Shown here: positions 63,331-64,000 of the stretch, in pieces
Layout of the letters: the number at the start of each line of letters is the position of its first letter
How positions within the stretch are numbered: the first letter of the stretch is position 1
Source: Streptomyces sp. NBC_00287
Lineage (GTDB): Bacteria; Actinomycetota; Actinomycetes; Streptomycetales; Streptomycetaceae
DNA length: 64,000 nucleotides
Reading direction: 5' to 3'
Assembly: GCF_036173105.1 (NCBI RefSeq)
Contig: NZ_CP108053.1
Coordinates: 1,178,001-1,242,000, forward strand
Notes under the pieces: model-generated
What the model was told of the DNA's origin: nothing
The model's database searches: none
The model's input: the letters and a program-made list of their open reading frames with translations, nothing else
Position numbers and translations under genes: made by a program

Positions 63331-64000
63331 ATGCAGATTCAAGACCTTCCGTATCCCGACCCGGGCGTCCCGGACGCCCGCTCGGGGCCCCGCTTCCTGT
63401 GGTGGCTCTTCCGAAACCAACTCGGCGGACAACTGAAGGCCCTGGCCTGGGGCCTGCTGCACTTCGTGTCCGTCGCCTCTCTGCCGTTCTGTGTCGGACT
63501 CGCCATCCAGGCCGTCGTGGACCGCTCCGGCAGCCGGCTCGCGATCGCCGGCGGGCTGCTGGCGCTCGCCTGCGCCGGCAACGCCCTCGGCGACACCTTC
63601 CTGCACCGCGCCGCCGTCACCAACTGGATCGGCGCCGCGGCCCGCGTCCAGCAACTGCTGGCCCGCAAGGCCGCCCTGCTCGGCTCCGCGCTGACCCGGC
63701 GCGTCGCGGCCGGCGAGGTCGTGGCCGTCTCCACCGGTGACGTCGAGAAGATCGGCTGGTTCGTGGAGGCCGTCTCCCGGTTCACCGCGGCCGCGGTCAC
63801 CATCGTGCTGGTCTGTATCGGCCTGGTGATCTACCAGCCCGCGCTCGGCGTGGTCGTCGCGGTGGGCCTGCCCGTCCTGGCGCTGGCGGTCCTGCCGCTG
63901 CTGCCCCGGGCGACCCGACGAGCCGACTTCCAGCGCGAGAAGGCGGGCCGCGCCACCGAACTGGCCTCCGACACCGTCGCGGGCCTGCGCGTACTGCGCG
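63331..64000 (+). CDS. ABC exporter membrane domain, cut by the window edge
   Basis: 223 residues of an ABC-exporter transmembrane domain are visible. Hydrophobic segments lie near 35-60, 68-90 and 155-195, with the coupling-helix text TGDVEKIGWFVEAVSRFTAA. The ATPase part is beyond the window. The ATG at 63331 is used as the start; no strong binding site is visible, so an upstream start remains possible. Confidence 0.85.
   Translation, partial: MQIQDLPYPDPGVPDARSGPRFLWWLFRNQLGGQLKALAWGLLHFVSVASLPFCVGLAIQAVVDRSGSRLAIAGGLLALACAGNALGDTFLHRAAVTNWIGAAARVQQLLARKAALLGSALTRRVAAGEVVAVSTGDVEKIGWFVEAVSRFTAAAVTIVLVCIGLVIYQPALGVVVAVGLPVLALAVLPLLPRATRRADFQREKAGRATELASDTVAGLRVLR

Noticed and set aside
1..64000. 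CRISPR arrays, tRNA or rRNA genes
   Set aside because: No regularly spaced repeats or recognisable structural RNA genes were seen on either strand, apart from the group II intron.

Overview
The window is high-GC actinobacterial DNA, almost certainly a Streptomyces chromosome. Supporting signs are GTG/TTG starts with purine-rich ribosome binding sites, WhiB, LysM-BTAD and helix-turn-helix/TPR regulators, a Streptomyces-type Tad pilus locus, a DUF2637 integrative-element gene and a short sulfur leader peptide. I saw no rRNA, tRNA or CRISPR array.

Region 1 (1-4413, minus strand) is a compact, translationally coupled operon. A 43-residue acidic peptide is followed by a hairpin, a family-5 solute-binding-like protein without a signal peptide, a 2OG-Fe(II) oxygenase, a B12-binding-type radical SAM enzyme and the start of one more gene. 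I read it as a possible peptide-modification (RiPP-like) system with a palindromic operator upstream. Region 2 (about 4890-9582) is a nest of insertion sequences: an IS110 remnant, a complete IS21 copy with a TCTAA target duplication and an IS256 copy with a CGCATGAT duplication.

Region 3 (9951-22711) holds a membrane Ser/Thr kinase whose extracellular part is out of frame, then a convergent Tad/Flp-type pilus operon. In transcription order this runs lipoprotein, secreted protein, CpaB-like, TadZ-like, TadA ATPase, TadB, TadC, Flp pilin, TadE, TadE, TadG-like, and a membrane LysM-BTAD regulator. Most joints are 4-base start/stop overlaps.

Region 4 (22853-39970) is the most interesting block. 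A formyl-THF cyclo-ligase-like gene, two helix-turn-helix/TPR regulators and a NUDIX hydrolase face a long plus-strand operon. That operon encodes a clavaminate-synthase-like dioxygenase, HAD phosphatase, GT-B transferase, thymidylate-synthase-family enzyme, TobZ-type carbamoyltransferase, CgeB-like glycosyltransferase, P-loop kinase, methyltransferase, two APH-fold kinases, histidine phosphatase, sugar epimerase, S-adenosylhomocysteinase-like protein and a second NUDIX gene cut off by an IS. The synthase has Asp where thymidylate synthases have the uracil-selecting Asn, which points to a cytosine nucleotide that is hydroxymethylated and perhaps then carbamoylated or glycosylated. A nucleoside-type natural product is the best reading.

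Region 5 (39971-52100) is mobile. An IS3 element is split by a 1,950-bp group II intron inserted exactly after the A6G frameshift heptamer. It is flanked by two unrelated truncated genes, a NUDIX gene on the left and a GT2 gene on the right. Then come WhiB, a DUF2637 protein, a second IS21 element sitting between two pieces that resemble a Gp3-like recombination directionality factor, and a large serine integrase abutting the 3' end of a yjbQ-family gene.

Region 6 (52113-64000) is ordinary chromosome: yjbQ, a 27-codon leader peptide and an Ssu-type sulfur ABC importer, a flavin monooxygenase, an MltG-like transglycosylase, an ABC exporter divergent from a MarR regulator over a perfect operator, a dicarboxylate symporter, a secreted PNGase A-like amidase and the start of another ABC exporter.
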